A stretch of 64,000 nucleotides of DNA, from NCBI GenBank assembly GCA_004026145.2, contig CP034994.1:16980400-17044399 (forward strand), given 5' to 3'. The number at the start of each line of letters is the position of its first letter. The stretch's first letter is position 1. Source of the DNA: Takifugu bimaculatus. Lineage: Eukaryota > Chordata > Actinopteri > Tetraodontiformes > Tetraodontidae. Under the pieces are notes generated by a model. It searched no databases, was not told where the DNA came from, and worked only from the letters and a program-made list of their open reading frames with translations. Made by a program: the position numbers and the translations under genes. Below, one piece after another: positions 46,401 to 57,657 of this stretch.

Positions 46401-46864
46401 GCGTCTACTTCCGCCACAACTCTTCCCGCCTGGGGAACATATCCGTCAGTATCGTCCCGCCTTCTAAAGCTGTAGGATGGGAGGTGTTTGAGCCAGGCCC
46501 TCACTCCAAAAACTCAGTCTTGGACCCAGACCTGACATCTCAGTTTGGTCCACCTCAGTCCACCAGCGCCAACACGCCAAACCAACAGAAACCGCAAAAC
46601 GATGCGACGGTGGTGTCGGAGCTCAACTGTCGCGTTGAATACCAGAGAACCAACCGGTCGAAGAAGACCAAACCCTGCATGTACGACCCGGGGCAGACCT
46701 GCTACTCTGAAAACACCCAGTCCCAGGCGGCGTGGATCTGTGCCAAGCCGTTTAAGGTCATCTGTATCTTCATCGCCTTCTTTGGCACAGATTACAGGCT
46801 GGTGCAGAAGGTCTGCCCTGATCACCACTTTCAGGCAGAGCAGAACCAGCAGCAATTTGGCTGA
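43417..46864 (+). CDS. nxph4: Neurexophilin 4, with one frame break
   Basis: Secreted neuropeptide-like ligand of alpha-neurexins at synapses. Exon 1 (43417-43467) encodes a short hydrophobic signal segment, MLCVNFFITCMYLLPSA. Exon 2 (46033-46864) encodes the rest, the usual two-coding-exon layout. The mature domain shows KILGWGDFYF, LLVTGKIVDHINGTFSVYFR, an N-glycosylation site in NGTF, and the six-cysteine C-terminal part (ELNC, KPC, QTC, WIC, VIC, KVC). HGPYGWSQNV and SQAAW fit NXPH4 better than NXPH1-3. The frame changes in a run of five C at 46270-46274: removing one base joins the N-terminal half (ending near PVSKVK) to QPKTSAKSKKILGWGDF. With that correction the product is about 293 aa. 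The literal upstream frame ends at 46467. Confidence 0.9.
44706..44768. repeat. (GT)n microsatellite in the nxph4 intron
   Basis: Interrupted GT tract inside the 2.6 kb nxph4 intron. Confidence 0.85.
45484..45735 (+). mobile_element. tRNA-derived SINE with LINE-like tail, in nxph4 intron
   Basis: The head GGTGGTAGCTCAGATTGG has the form of a pol III A box, and GGGTTCTATGTTCAAGGCCC about 45 bases on is B-box-like. The body ends in a tail of the type found in fish SINEs and L2/CR1-like LINEs: ACTGGTGACCCATCCAGGGG, then a CCCCAAAAGGGATAAAGCAG block. Boundaries are approximate; family name not assigned. Confidence 0.65.
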
Positions 46865-47477
46865 TGGACTCAGAAACATTTACCATGACACGTAGGACCA
46901 GTGATTTTTCTTCCTGCATCTTTCAAAATGTCGTAGCGCTTGTGATCGTATTAATGGAGAGTTGTGTTTGTCTGCATTCATCTGCCGAAAAGCTCCAGAA
47001 AAAGAAAAGTCTGACTCATTCATGAGGTCCTTTTATTTAAAGGGCTTCTGATATCTCTGAATATTCATGAGTTCCTATTTATCTGGATGTGAAAACGAGC
47101 AATGGCTGTGCATTTCAAATGTGACGTTCGCCGTTTGAAAAAAAAAATATATATACATGTGCATTCATCCATAATACAAAATGAAACTTTAGGCATTAAT
47201 CATTTGTGGCTTTTCAAACTTTGACTGCTTTGAAGTAAATTTTTTCTATAAAATGAATATCTTGCCTGCAGTTTTGTGCATCTTTTCTTCCAATAACTTG
47301 TGCAGAGTGAGCAGAAACAGGGTTGACGGTTCCTACCAGTGGCTCAGACACACACACACACATACACACTCACTCACACACACACACCACTCACACACAC
47401 ACCGCGCGCAGGTGTCAATCCCACTTTGACTTTGCACTTTGAACAGTTCTTTGTTTTCTGGTTCTTCGCTGTGCGAC
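46865..47477. other. nxph4 3' flank and shmt2 upstream region
   Basis: Contains the short intergenic space between two same-strand genes. A CA-rich tract at 47347-47402 precedes shmt2. No additional gene seen. Promoter elements not identified. Confidence 0.5.
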
Positions 47478-50400
47478 ATGCTTTCTCTGTCATTACGACA
47501 AACATTACGGGTGAGTACACTGGTTAATTGTTTTAAAACAAATATCTACATACATTTGCATGTACAAATATCTATTTACATAGGTATCATAGGTAAAATT
47601 TCACATTTTGTTTAAAAAGGTTTTACTGCAAAGGGTAACTCGGGTCCCTTTGTTCCTGCACTGTTCCGTGTGTCTCATAAGTCTTTTTTCTATTAGCATG
47701 AGATTAACTTGGATTTGTCACCATCACGAGAAGAAACAACGTTGTTCCTTCCAGAACACTTTTCGTTAATGCCGTTGAAGCAAAGAGGGCGAGAGTGCTT
47801 TGTGTAACATTGGCTTGAAACCATAACGAAGATACGGAAAATTAAAAGGAGACTTGTTTTTCTCCATTCATTTATGTACAGCCGCTAATCTACCTGGTTG
47901 GCCAAAGTAACAGGTGGTTGCATAACTATCACGCAGGAGCATGCTGCCTTCGACAAACAAAGACCCTGATAAATAAGTCACTTCGTGTGTGGTCAGCACT
48001 CTTAATACGCTTCATGTCTGAGGTTGTCCGTGACTGCTCTGCTGAACACTTGCTGTTTTTCTTTCAGTGGCTGGTTTAGAACATCAAAGGACATTATTCT
48101 AATACCCGCAGTACCGAGTATTCTAATTTGTTAGTGATGAAAGTGTTTTTTGTACAGGCGGACTCTCACAGAAGGTTTTCACACAACAACACAGGAGAAA
48201 TTTTGGTCAATAATAAATAAAAACCATGTACGGGGGAAAAACTTCTTTATTCCAAGTAGGGACTTAATGGTAAAATAAAGGGTTTCCAGCTCATCTGGGC
48301 GTTTCTTCAGAAAACAGACCCTCGCATTTTATCATTGAATTGTGTTTCAGAACTTTACATCTTGACGTAATTGTAAAGGGCGACCATCTTTTCAGCCCCT
48401 CGTCCTCAGGGCCACAGGATGCGCCGGTCAGTCATGCAGTCGGGGCCTGAGCTGGACCGGGCAAGAGAGCCTGGCCCAGGACGACCCGGAGATGTGGAAG
48501 CTCCTGCAGCAGGAGAAGGACCGGCAGTGCCGGGGGCTGGAGCTCATCGCCTCAGAGGTTAGAACTGCAAGTGTAATCCAAAAAAGCAGAATGCTTTAGT
48601 GTTATGCTGCTTTTTCGGGTGCAATGAGTTTTAAAAGACCCAGAACCATACTGTCAGTAACCATTGTTACATCTGCATTTCTTTCATTATTTAAAGGTTC
48701 ATGGGATTTTAGAGTTTTCAGCTATTGAAAGCATGCTCTTCCTAAATTCTGTGAAAGTTCTGCATCCTGCAGCACCGTCGGTCGCAGTCACAGTGAAATA
48801 TTTTGATAATTGTGTGCATTTGTGCTGCAGCGGGGTGACTCCCAGTTTTCTCCCAACTGCTAAAATTGTATTAGTTGTTTTTTAGGTGCAACATCAGATT
48901 CCTTTTCTGATGTTCAGGTCGAAACAGATGCCATCATTCATGCGTGTTTACACTTGAGTGTGATTTGGAAGTCGTTTTTAAAAAGTCATGGAGAGATCTG
49001 TGACATGGAAAGGTTTTAAATCCCTCAGGAACGATTGGGAAATCGCTGAAGGGTGACAGATTTGGAATAATAGGAAGGTAGAAAAGGTGGCTGAGGCAGA
49101 GATGATGAGCAGAAGTGAGACAGGGAGAAATACTCAATTCACATTTATTTCCCTCTCAACAGCTCCATCTTTCCTCCAATTCTCAAGTGTCTTTGGCAGG
49201 TTTGACAGTGTGCTGAATCCCACGGGGAGTCAGTAATAGCTGAGCTGGATGTTCACTGCAGCAACATGTTCATAAACCCTTTATATAGGCTGTGATGATG
49301 AACCCTTTAAAAAATGCAAGGAAAATGTAACTAGATGTGATATTCCTTCTAACCTCACCACGATTACCCAAAAAAAGAGATATTTTTTGCTTTTGTTTTT
49401 GGTTAGTTAAAGTTAAGGACACGACAATCGGCTTCTTAATATATGAGCATGATGTGGAAAATTGACGCGTGGCTTTGGATCCTGAAATCTCATGTGTCTG
49501 GTCAGAACTTCTGCAGCCGCGCAGCTCTGGAGGCTCAGGGCTCCTGTCTGAACAACAAATACTCTGAAGGATACCCTGGACAAAGGTACACGCGTATCAT
49601 ATTATTCTGCGTAACTGACACATAGCTTGTAAATGTTACCAAAGACTTTCAGCAAGTTAAAATGTCATTTTGTGTGGTTTAAGCTTAAATCTGCTTTTTT
49701 TTAGTGGCCTTGAGCTCAGAGGTAAAGTTACTTATGACAACCAAACAGAGAATTCTATGAAAGATGAGTTTCACTATTTCTTAGGTACTATGGAGGGGCA
49801 GAGATTGTGGATCAGATTGAGCTGCTGTGCCAGAAACGAGCCCTCAGTACCTTCGGCCTGGACCCCAACCTGTGGGGGGTCAACGTCCAGCCATACTCTG
49901 GATCTCCCGCCAACTTTGCAGCTTACACCTCTGTCCTGCAGCCTCACGACCGAATCATGGGCCTGGATCTTCCCGATGGAGGACAGTGAGTGAATACAGA
50001 ATGTAGTAAAGTTTGAAGAACTAACGAGAATTTATTGAATTTATTGAGGTTTAGGGGGGGGGGGGGGGGGGGGGGGCTGGATTGCATAAATGCTTTGAAC
50101 ATATGGAAGGCAAATTTGAATGCTCAGATACGAGAATAAGGTGTTATTTCTATTCCACATCACTTCAGCTTAACCCATGGCTACATGACGGACACCAAGA
50201 GAATCTCAGCCACCTCCATCTACTTTGAATCAATGCCGTATAAGCTGGATGTGAGTAACGGGATTGGATTTAATAAACCTTCACACCGGAGTTTTCAAAG
50301 TGTGAAGAACCAAGCTGCTCTGACAGGGTGTCGCAGGTTGATGCTGCCATTCCCCTCTTGTGAATATTCTCTTTTCATCCTGTCATCCAGCCCAGTACAG

Positions 50401-52436
50401 GTCTCATAGATTATGATCAGCTGGAGAAGACCGCCCGGCTCTTCAGACCCAGACTAATCATAGCAGGAACCAGCGCATATGCTCGTCTCATCGACTACGC
50501 CCGGATGAAGAAGGTAGGTCAGGAATTTAGATCAGTCGGTGTTTCTTATGTCTTATAAAATTATGTGTCTTATGTTAAAAATGATTTAACAGAGTGTGTT
50601 TGATTAAAAAAAAATCTAATGCCTGTGTGTGTCAGCTTTGTGTTGAACTTAACTCCTACCTGCTGGCCGACATGGCGCATATCAGTGGCCTGGTTGCAGC
50701 AGGCGCTGTTCCCTCTCCCTTTGAGCACGCTGACCTGGTCACGACCACTACCCATAAGTCCTTGCGTGGCGCAAGGTGAGTAGTTTGCTTTTTACCCCTT
50801 AAGTAAGGGGGCAAAGTTGGGAAAGATCAAGCATTAGAGTGAAGGGAAGCTAAATTGTGGAGTCACATGAGGACGTGGGTCTTTACAGTCGATGAGAAGT
50901 AAATCTGGATTTCTCTTTAAATTGCAGAGCCGGTCTGATCTTCTACAGGAAAGGAGTTCGGTCCGTGGATAAGAAAGGGAAAGAGGTGCTCTATAACCTG
51001 CAGGAGAGGGTGAACTTTGCCGTTTTCCCCTCCCTTCAGGGTGGCCCTCATAACCATGCCATCGGTGGGGTGGCTGTGGCGTTGAAACAGGTCCTGGATA
51101 GTTCTTAATATTCATTAGCAGTCATCAAAAAGGGGGAAAAAAGATCTCTGGCAAACACTCCGCAGTCATCTGTCTTCTCCTTTGCAACCTCCTTGATGTG
51201 ACACATCTGTCTCTGCAGGCTTCCACTCCCATGTTCAAACAGTACATCTCTCAAGTGATGCTGAATGCCAAGTCAATGGCAAATGCCCTGCTGAAGAGAG
51301 GCTACACCCTGGTGTCAGGTATATGTTTTTATTGTTTTTCAGACGCCATTTAGGTGACCTCTTTCTTTGCTCGTACTCCAGTTTTGACTATTGGGATAAA
51401 GTAATGCGCTTCATCTCCCTCCTTCCTGTCAGGCGGAACAGACAACCACCTGGTCTTGGTTGATCTTAGACCTCGGGGGATGGATGGGGCACGAGCCGAA
51501 AGGGTCCTGGAGCTGGTTTCCATCACTGCCAACAAGAACACCTGTCCCGGAGACAAGAGCGCCCTGACCCCAGGAGGAATGCGACTCGGTACTCACATTA
51601 GGAGGAATTACAATGTGATCAGTAGATGTGTGTAAATCTGAGCATCCTTAGCGAAGGAGCGTCGGCTCAACCTGTCAGCGCCACTGCATGGAGCCAAATC
51701 CTTTCATTCTTTCTTCTCTGAGTCTCGTTTGCCTTTGACATGTCTGTCATTCCGAAAATTCTGATTAACTTCATCAATATCTAAAAAAAAAAAGATCTTT
51801 TTTGAGGGGGGCGTTAGGTTCTCTTACCTAGATTTTGCTCTTTCAGGGACTCCAGCTCTGACATCCCGTCAGTTCAAGGAAACAGACTTTGAAAAGGTCG
51901 TGGCGTTTATTGATGAAGGGATTCAGATCGCGCTGGATGTGAAGAAGAAGACGGGTGAGTGAGGAAGATGCTTCTGGTTTATAGCAAATGAGTGCGTCAT
52001 GAGTGGGGACCTAGCATTATTGACGGTGGGGTTGTTGGCCATTCCAGGAACTAAATAACTGTGGATAATAGTCTGAATGAAGAAAAAAAGAAACTCTTTA
52101 GATCTTTTGTTCATCAATTAAGCATTTATTTGCCAGTTTAGGACTAATACCATTCAAATTAAAGGTGCTCCTGGTTTTGACTTCATTCAATTTTATTCAA
52201 AGTCTTTATGTAACAAGTTTAAGTTTCAATACCTTTTGCTAAATCTTTAAACACTGTGTCAAGATTGCCTTTTAAGCCTGTTGCCGTGGTTCCTCGTCTC
52301 GCCAACAGGGAACTTGGCCAGCTTCAAGGCCTTTCTGCTGGAGGACGCAGAGACCGCGTCCCGCATTGCAGAGCTTCGCCAGAGGGTAGAGCTCTTCGCC
52401 AGGCCCTTCCCCATGCCTGGATTTACTGACCACTAA
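47478..52436 (+). CDS. shmt2: Serine hydroxymethyltransferase 2, mitochondrial
   Basis: PLP enzyme converting serine and tetrahydrofolate to glycine and 5,10-methylene-THF in mitochondria. Twelve coding exons: 47478-47510, 48396-48557, 49506-49585, 49785-49985, 50169-50250, 50391-50513, 50636-50775, 50928-51090, 51219-51318, 51433-51588, 51847-51954, 52309-52436. The sum is 1476 nt, or 491 aa (human SHMT2 is 504). Exon 1 gives MLSLSLRQTLR, an arginine-containing start of a mitochondrial presequence, absent from cytosolic SHMT1. Family motifs are WKLLQQEKDRQCRGLELIAS, NKYSEGYPGQRYYGG, VNVQPYSGSPAN, ADMAHISGLVA, the PLP-lysine motif TTTTHK (K268), VFPSLQGGPHNH and ITANKNTCPGD. It ends PMPGFTDH. 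All phases agree and no frame break was seen. One donor (CAG/GTCCTG after exon 8) is weak. Confidence 0.96.
50054..50076. repeat. Poly-G run in an shmt2 intron
   Basis: A run of 23 G in the intron between coding exons 4 and 5. True length is uncertain, as such runs are hard to sequence. Confidence 0.85.
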
Positions 52437-53037
52437 GGTCACTCTATGTCCACCTGCAGCTGACCTTCAATAACGTGACGTGGCCCTTCTCTTTCATTTT
52501 TCTTTGGCCCCGTTACCACGGTACCAGTCCCTGCTCTAATGTAGATCAGGATCGTTTGAATTGAAACAGTCATTTCTACAGGATTCTTTATTAAGCGGGG
52601 CCATAACGTGCAAATTCCGCCATTAATGTGACACCACTATGACTGTTTATGTGTTTTATGGGTTAGAAAGAAATAATGCACCTGAGTTTCTAAAAATGGG
52701 ATCTCAATATTTTATTTGGGAAGAAGCACCACATAAACCGTAATGAGGATCCATAATGACGTCTCTTAGGCTGTTTACCATGACATGAAAGCTCTGCACT
52801 GGTGAATGTTTTCCTGTGGTTAGCGCAGCATCAGCGGCTTCCACTCTTCATTCAAACTTGTTCTCAGAAGGACCCTTGAGCGATCGGTGCATTTGGCTCT
52901 TTTTCCAAAGCAAAAGCTTCGTCCCAAAGCTTCGAACCGACTGCGTGCTCAGATTACAGACAAAGTTCAGGCAGAGCCATATTTCCTATTTGTACAAATG
53001 CTGCCCTTCTGTGGTCGTTGTTTACTTTTGTCTTTGA

Positions 53038-53043
53038 AATAAA
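53038..53043 (+). terminator. shmt2: shmt2 poly(A) signal
   Basis: AATAAA about 600 bases after the stop codon, followed by a T/G-rich stretch. Best candidate for the 3' end of shmt2. Confidence 0.55.
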
Positions 53044-54857
53044 AGCTTTGTTTTCTTGAGGAAATACTGCCCACTGCTGTGTAGCGTTCAACTGATTTTG
53101 CAGAGACAAATGATGATAAGAGAGAGGAAGCCACTTTAGGCCTTATAAACATCAATCCTTGTTAAAATGCTGGAATTTCCTCTGAGAGATCTTTAGATAG
53201 CAACAGCAATCAGTCAAAGATTGTCGAAGTTCCTGTTCTCCCCTTTGCTGCCACTCTGTACCTTCTGTAAAAAACAAAACATAAGCACCTTGACAGAATT
53301 TGTGTTGTCACTCTGTCCTGCTGTAACCCCAATAAAACTAATACCAATAACCAGAGGCAGTATTATATATATACATGAGAAGGAGGTGATTATGTAACCC
53401 TGCAGCCCTTCACTGGCCTCAGAAAAACCTTCAGAGCGTCTGTTTTCTAACATTTCCTCTGTTTCTGAGATGGCTGCAGTCAGATCAGTCAGATTAAAGA
53501 AAACCCCTCTTCTTCTGTTCAAATCACTAATTCCATTTTGATGTATTTATTTATTATTCTGAAAGGAAAGTTCCCCTCTGAGACGCTGTATAAAGCAGCG
53601 CAGGCGAGCTGCTGAACGCAAAGTGCTGCTTCCTGCTGGACCCGCTAAATATTTACTTCACTGTGGAACTAAAGGGACTTTTGTTTTATGAGTCTGTCTG
53701 TCCCCAAGTCAGCTTCTTACTTTGGCTTTCAATTCTCCGGTTGGAGGTTGTGGCTCCGCGGTCTGCCAGAGGAATGTGTCCCTCGACGGACCGAGCCAGC
53801 TGTACTGGAGGTCAGAGGTCAGGGAAACTCTCAGCTCTCTTGTCAGAAAACACACAAACAAATAAACAGATGCGGACATACATGATTCATCCATTTATAA
53901 TCCAGTTTCTCACGACCTGACAACTTCTCTGGCGCAGTTTATTCAGGCTTCAGAGAGCTTGCTGATGTGTGCAGTTTTTCTTTTTTCCATTGCTGTTTGT
54001 GTGATATTAAAGCAGGGATAACATGTGTATTATTATGTATTATTGTGTCTTTAGAGAGATAAAACAGAGATCTGAGGATTCCACACAAGAGCTTGTAATC
54101 TAGCCTGGAAGTAAACTGGTGCATGTGTGTGTATGTGTGTGTGTTCTTGTGTTGTGTGTGCGAGTGTGCGTGTGTGTGTCATATGTTAATGCCATCGTGG
54201 TGACTGCTCAATATCCTCTCACCAGTGTAACTAAACACACACACACACAGACACAAATCAATTAATCAAACAACAAAGTGGCAGCTGCCCCACCAGCAGG
54301 TGTGTTGGTCCATTGTAGATGCTGGAAAAAGATCCGTATCTGTAAACGCCGTCATCAACACAACTCTTGCAGCCACACACGAATCAGACTTCATGTATCT
54401 TTGTCAGCTCCGTCTTGCAGGGCGATTTCTGACTGACACAATTGTGTGATGAAAAACTCTTTATTTTCATGTAAAAATGAAAAACGTGCAGCTAAATACA
54501 GCTTATCTAATAACTGACACCACAGCGAGCGGCCCAGCATGCACATCTCCTTAAGAGTCAAGCATATTTATGTAGATTTATAGCAATCATAGAAGTTCAG
54601 AAGAACACAGATGCTCACCACAAAACCTGCAAGGCCAACGCTGAAACTATCACCAGACTTCTGCGTCAATCAAAGGATGAAAGAAATAGCTCAGAAAAGT
54701 ACTAACACTATCTAGCTACATAGAATCGTCCTACATGTGCAGTCAGGATCCATTCGGGGAAAGGTTTAATATGCCCAATTTCCCTTCCACCTACAGGCTT
54801 CATGGGGGGTGGGGGGGGTGTCGGACCATGTTTATGCTGCTTCTTTGTTGCAGAGCT
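53044..54857. other. Convergent intergenic region and ndufa4l2 3' UTR
   Basis: shmt2 and ndufa4l2 converge here. A minus-strand AATAAA at about 54466-54461 would give ndufa4l2 a 3' UTR of about 400 bases. CA/GT tracts lie at 54130-54180 and 54233-54249. No coding exon was seen. Confidence 0.5.
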
Positions 54858-57086
54858 TCAAAACTCTGGCCCCTCCTTCTTCAGGTTTTTGTAGTCCGTG
54901 GAGATGGCAACAAACTGAGGAGGATGAGAAATCCCTTCATGCATCTTCCTCTCATAAATGAATTATTTAAATCTGTGTGACTGTGGATGCGTGTGCAGGT
55001 CGTTACCTTGTACTGGTACGTGGGGTCGAGTTGGTTCCATGGCTCAGGGTTACTGGTCTTGTTCCAGCTGAACATAAACATTTAAACTGATTTAGAGTAC
55101 GCTCATGCACCACTCAGGTTTCCCCTGTAATAGCAGAAATGTCGTAATCCAACATAGGAACAGAAACGATGAGCCAAAATCTGTCGCTCTCCTTTCTGAC
55201 CAAATGTGAAAATAGTCTTCAGAGCGGCCACAAAAAAGTGAGGCTGGTCTTAGGAAAATGGACAGGCTGCAGAGATCGAATGACTGACCTGTAGAACGAT
55301 GGGATGATGCCCCTCTGCCCCCACGTTTTGTCTTTTTTAAGCCTTCAGTGTGTCGGCTGTTATTACTGCAACTCTAACTGTGATCTATCTGCTCTTAGAG
55401 CAGCAGGAGCAGAGATTAGGTCCCAGCCAGTGTAGGTCAGTCAGGGAGAACATGAAACTGGGCAGAGATCGCTGCTGCCGCCATCGGCACAAGGTTAAAT
55501 AATGCAAAACCTCTGAAAAAAGGTTAAATCGTGTCCTAATGCATCCGGATAATGATCTTAGTTTCGGTGAATTTAACCATCCTGATGGGAAGTGAATCAT
55601 ATTTGAGGGACATAAAGACGACACATTGACAGATGTTTCAAAATTTGAAGCATTTATGTTGTACAGTATCACATTAGAATATCGTCCGTAATGTGTGTGT
55701 GAAGGTTCTTACGTAACGTGGGGTCCTTTGGCCAACCGAATCAGATAAAGAAACGCTCCACCCATTCCCAAACAGATGAAGAAGAACTGTGGGATGAGCT
55801 AAAGAGGTGGAGACACACTTTCAGTTTAGATTTTCACAAAAGTAACTTGGATCACTAAATTATAAAAGAAAAGTCTCCATCTTTGGTTGGATTCCTGTCA
55901 TAAAGCCACATCACTTCAGGTTTTCAACACTAGTCAGACAAGGTCTCCATTTAGTCATTTGTTTCATCCCTTAGAGTCGTGTGTTGACAGCTGTAGCTTC
56001 TGTAACTCGGCTCAGAGGAAGGGGCACAGAAGATTCCACAGAAAGACTAATAAACTCAAGAAAATCTGATATGTGTAGTCCACTGGGATGTTATACAGAC
56101 CACCATGAAGGTGGAGGCCCCGGGGACCAAAACGTCAATTCAGATCCTCCATGGATCATTTGAATAAAAACTTAGATATTATTCTGACTCCTTTTCTTTG
56201 TATTTCGCTTCAAAAACAGTGTTTCAGTCAAAAACAGCTGCTGAGCTAAATTCACTGAACTGGAAAACAAACAAAAAACATTCTTAACCTGATGACTGAC
56301 AATTACTTTGGTAATGCTGAAGTTTCCTGTTTAACTTGAATTTTCTCTATTTCAACACAATTATCACTTTGTGACATTTTCTAACACCCAACTCAACAAA
56401 CATGAAATAACAAGTTAGATTTATTTAATGAGGGAAATTGTCCAAAACTGTGTCTGCATTGATTTAACATCACGCTGTGCAGCTGCCTCGCACAGGCTCC
56501 GCCCCCTCCTTGACTCTATGGAAACGCCAATCAAAGGTCAGCCAATCACAACATCCGTACTTGAAGTCCTCTAAATTTAATCACATGCTGAAGAACTTGA
56601 CATAAGTGGCTCCAGGCCTGGAACATTTGTGTACACATGCTGCAGATTATGTTACTTTCCTGACGGAGGCTTATATTAAAACGCTTTTTCCGCTGATTAT
56701 TCAAGAGTTTTCACTGGATATTTACTGACTGCTGCTCCTTCCTTCGGCTAGATGTAGCGACGTGCATGTTTATGACAGACAGTAAGGAGGTCTCACTGTA
56801 GATATGAAGGCAGCGGTTTACAGTGGTTTCACTCTGGAAGCAGCCTGCCTGTCTGTCTGTCTGTCTGTCTCTCTGTCTCTCTGTCTGTCTGTCTGTCTGT
56901 TAGAATTTGATCAAACAGGTTTGTGGAGGCTCAGGGATTTGTTCCTTGCTGCTTCTGTCTGTCACAATGATGGAACATACAGTAACAGAGAGCTCTGGGA
57001 GAGTCTCATAGGGATTCTTTTTATTTCCTGCTGCCTCTTTCTCTCTCTCTTCTGTCTCTTTATCTCTCTCTCTCTCTGTCTCTCTC

Positions 57087-57142
<56 letters not shown>

Positions 57143-57657
57143 GCTCTCTCTTCATGGGAGACTGATCTGATGGCAACAAAAACTGCCCCTTGACTCTATG
57201 GCTGTGCTGCTGATTAAATCAATGCAATTGTTTAAATGATGTCTTTATTTATTTATTTTATTCATTTATGATAATTTTTACTTTGATTTTTACTGAGCAT
57301 GGCAGCGCCATAAAGGATTATTTGACTTTTTAAATGATTACACTTTCTTTGAACTACTAGTGCATGTTTGTAAATACGTTTTACTATGCTAAAAGCTCTG
57401 CTATTATATTTATATAAATCCATTACAGATGTTTACATATTAGGATGCTACGATATGAAAATTACAGAGGAAAGTTTTACAGGTGCGTCATCTGTGCAGA
57501 CTTAATCCTTAAAGGAGCAGATCCCCCTCAAACATGATCAAATTTGCTGTCAAAATGATGTTTAAGTATATTTCTCAATAACAAAAAGAGGGGAGAAATC
57601 AAGATTACTTACTCCAGGGTGTTTCTTGGCGTGCTCTGCTGCCTTCCTGAATATCAT
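54858..57657 (-). CDS. ndufa4l2: NDUFA4-like 2, respiratory-chain subunit homologue
   Basis: Small mitochondrial inner-membrane protein related to NDUFA4/COXFA4. The mammalian gene is hypoxia-induced and dampens respiration. Four coding exons (high-low): 57657-57613, 55798-55713, 55067-55007, 54914-54858. The sum is 249 nt, or 82 aa (human 87, NDUFA4 81). MIFRKAAEHAKKHPG is followed by one membrane segment at about 16-38 (LIPQFFFICLGMGGAFLYLI). Then come SNPEPWNQLDPTYQYK and FVAISTDYKNLKKEGPEF, the family signature end. Assignment to NDUFA4L2 rather than NDUFA4 rests mainly on position next to shmt2, stac3 and nxph4, as in human. Confidence 0.9.
57031..57150. repeat. (TC)n tract in ndufa4l2 intron 1
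   Basis: CT dinucleotide run with scattered CTGT interruptions. A shorter CTGT tetranucleotide repeat lies at 56845-56900. Confidence 0.9.

Noticed and set aside
46033..46467. 148-aa frame as a complete nxph4 product
   Set aside because: After the C run its sequence loses all neurexophilin character, while the neighbouring frame carries the conserved cysteine domain.
56804..57193. 129-aa frame rich in Leu-Ser
   Set aside because: It is a translation of the CTGT and TC repeats inside ndufa4l2 intron 1.
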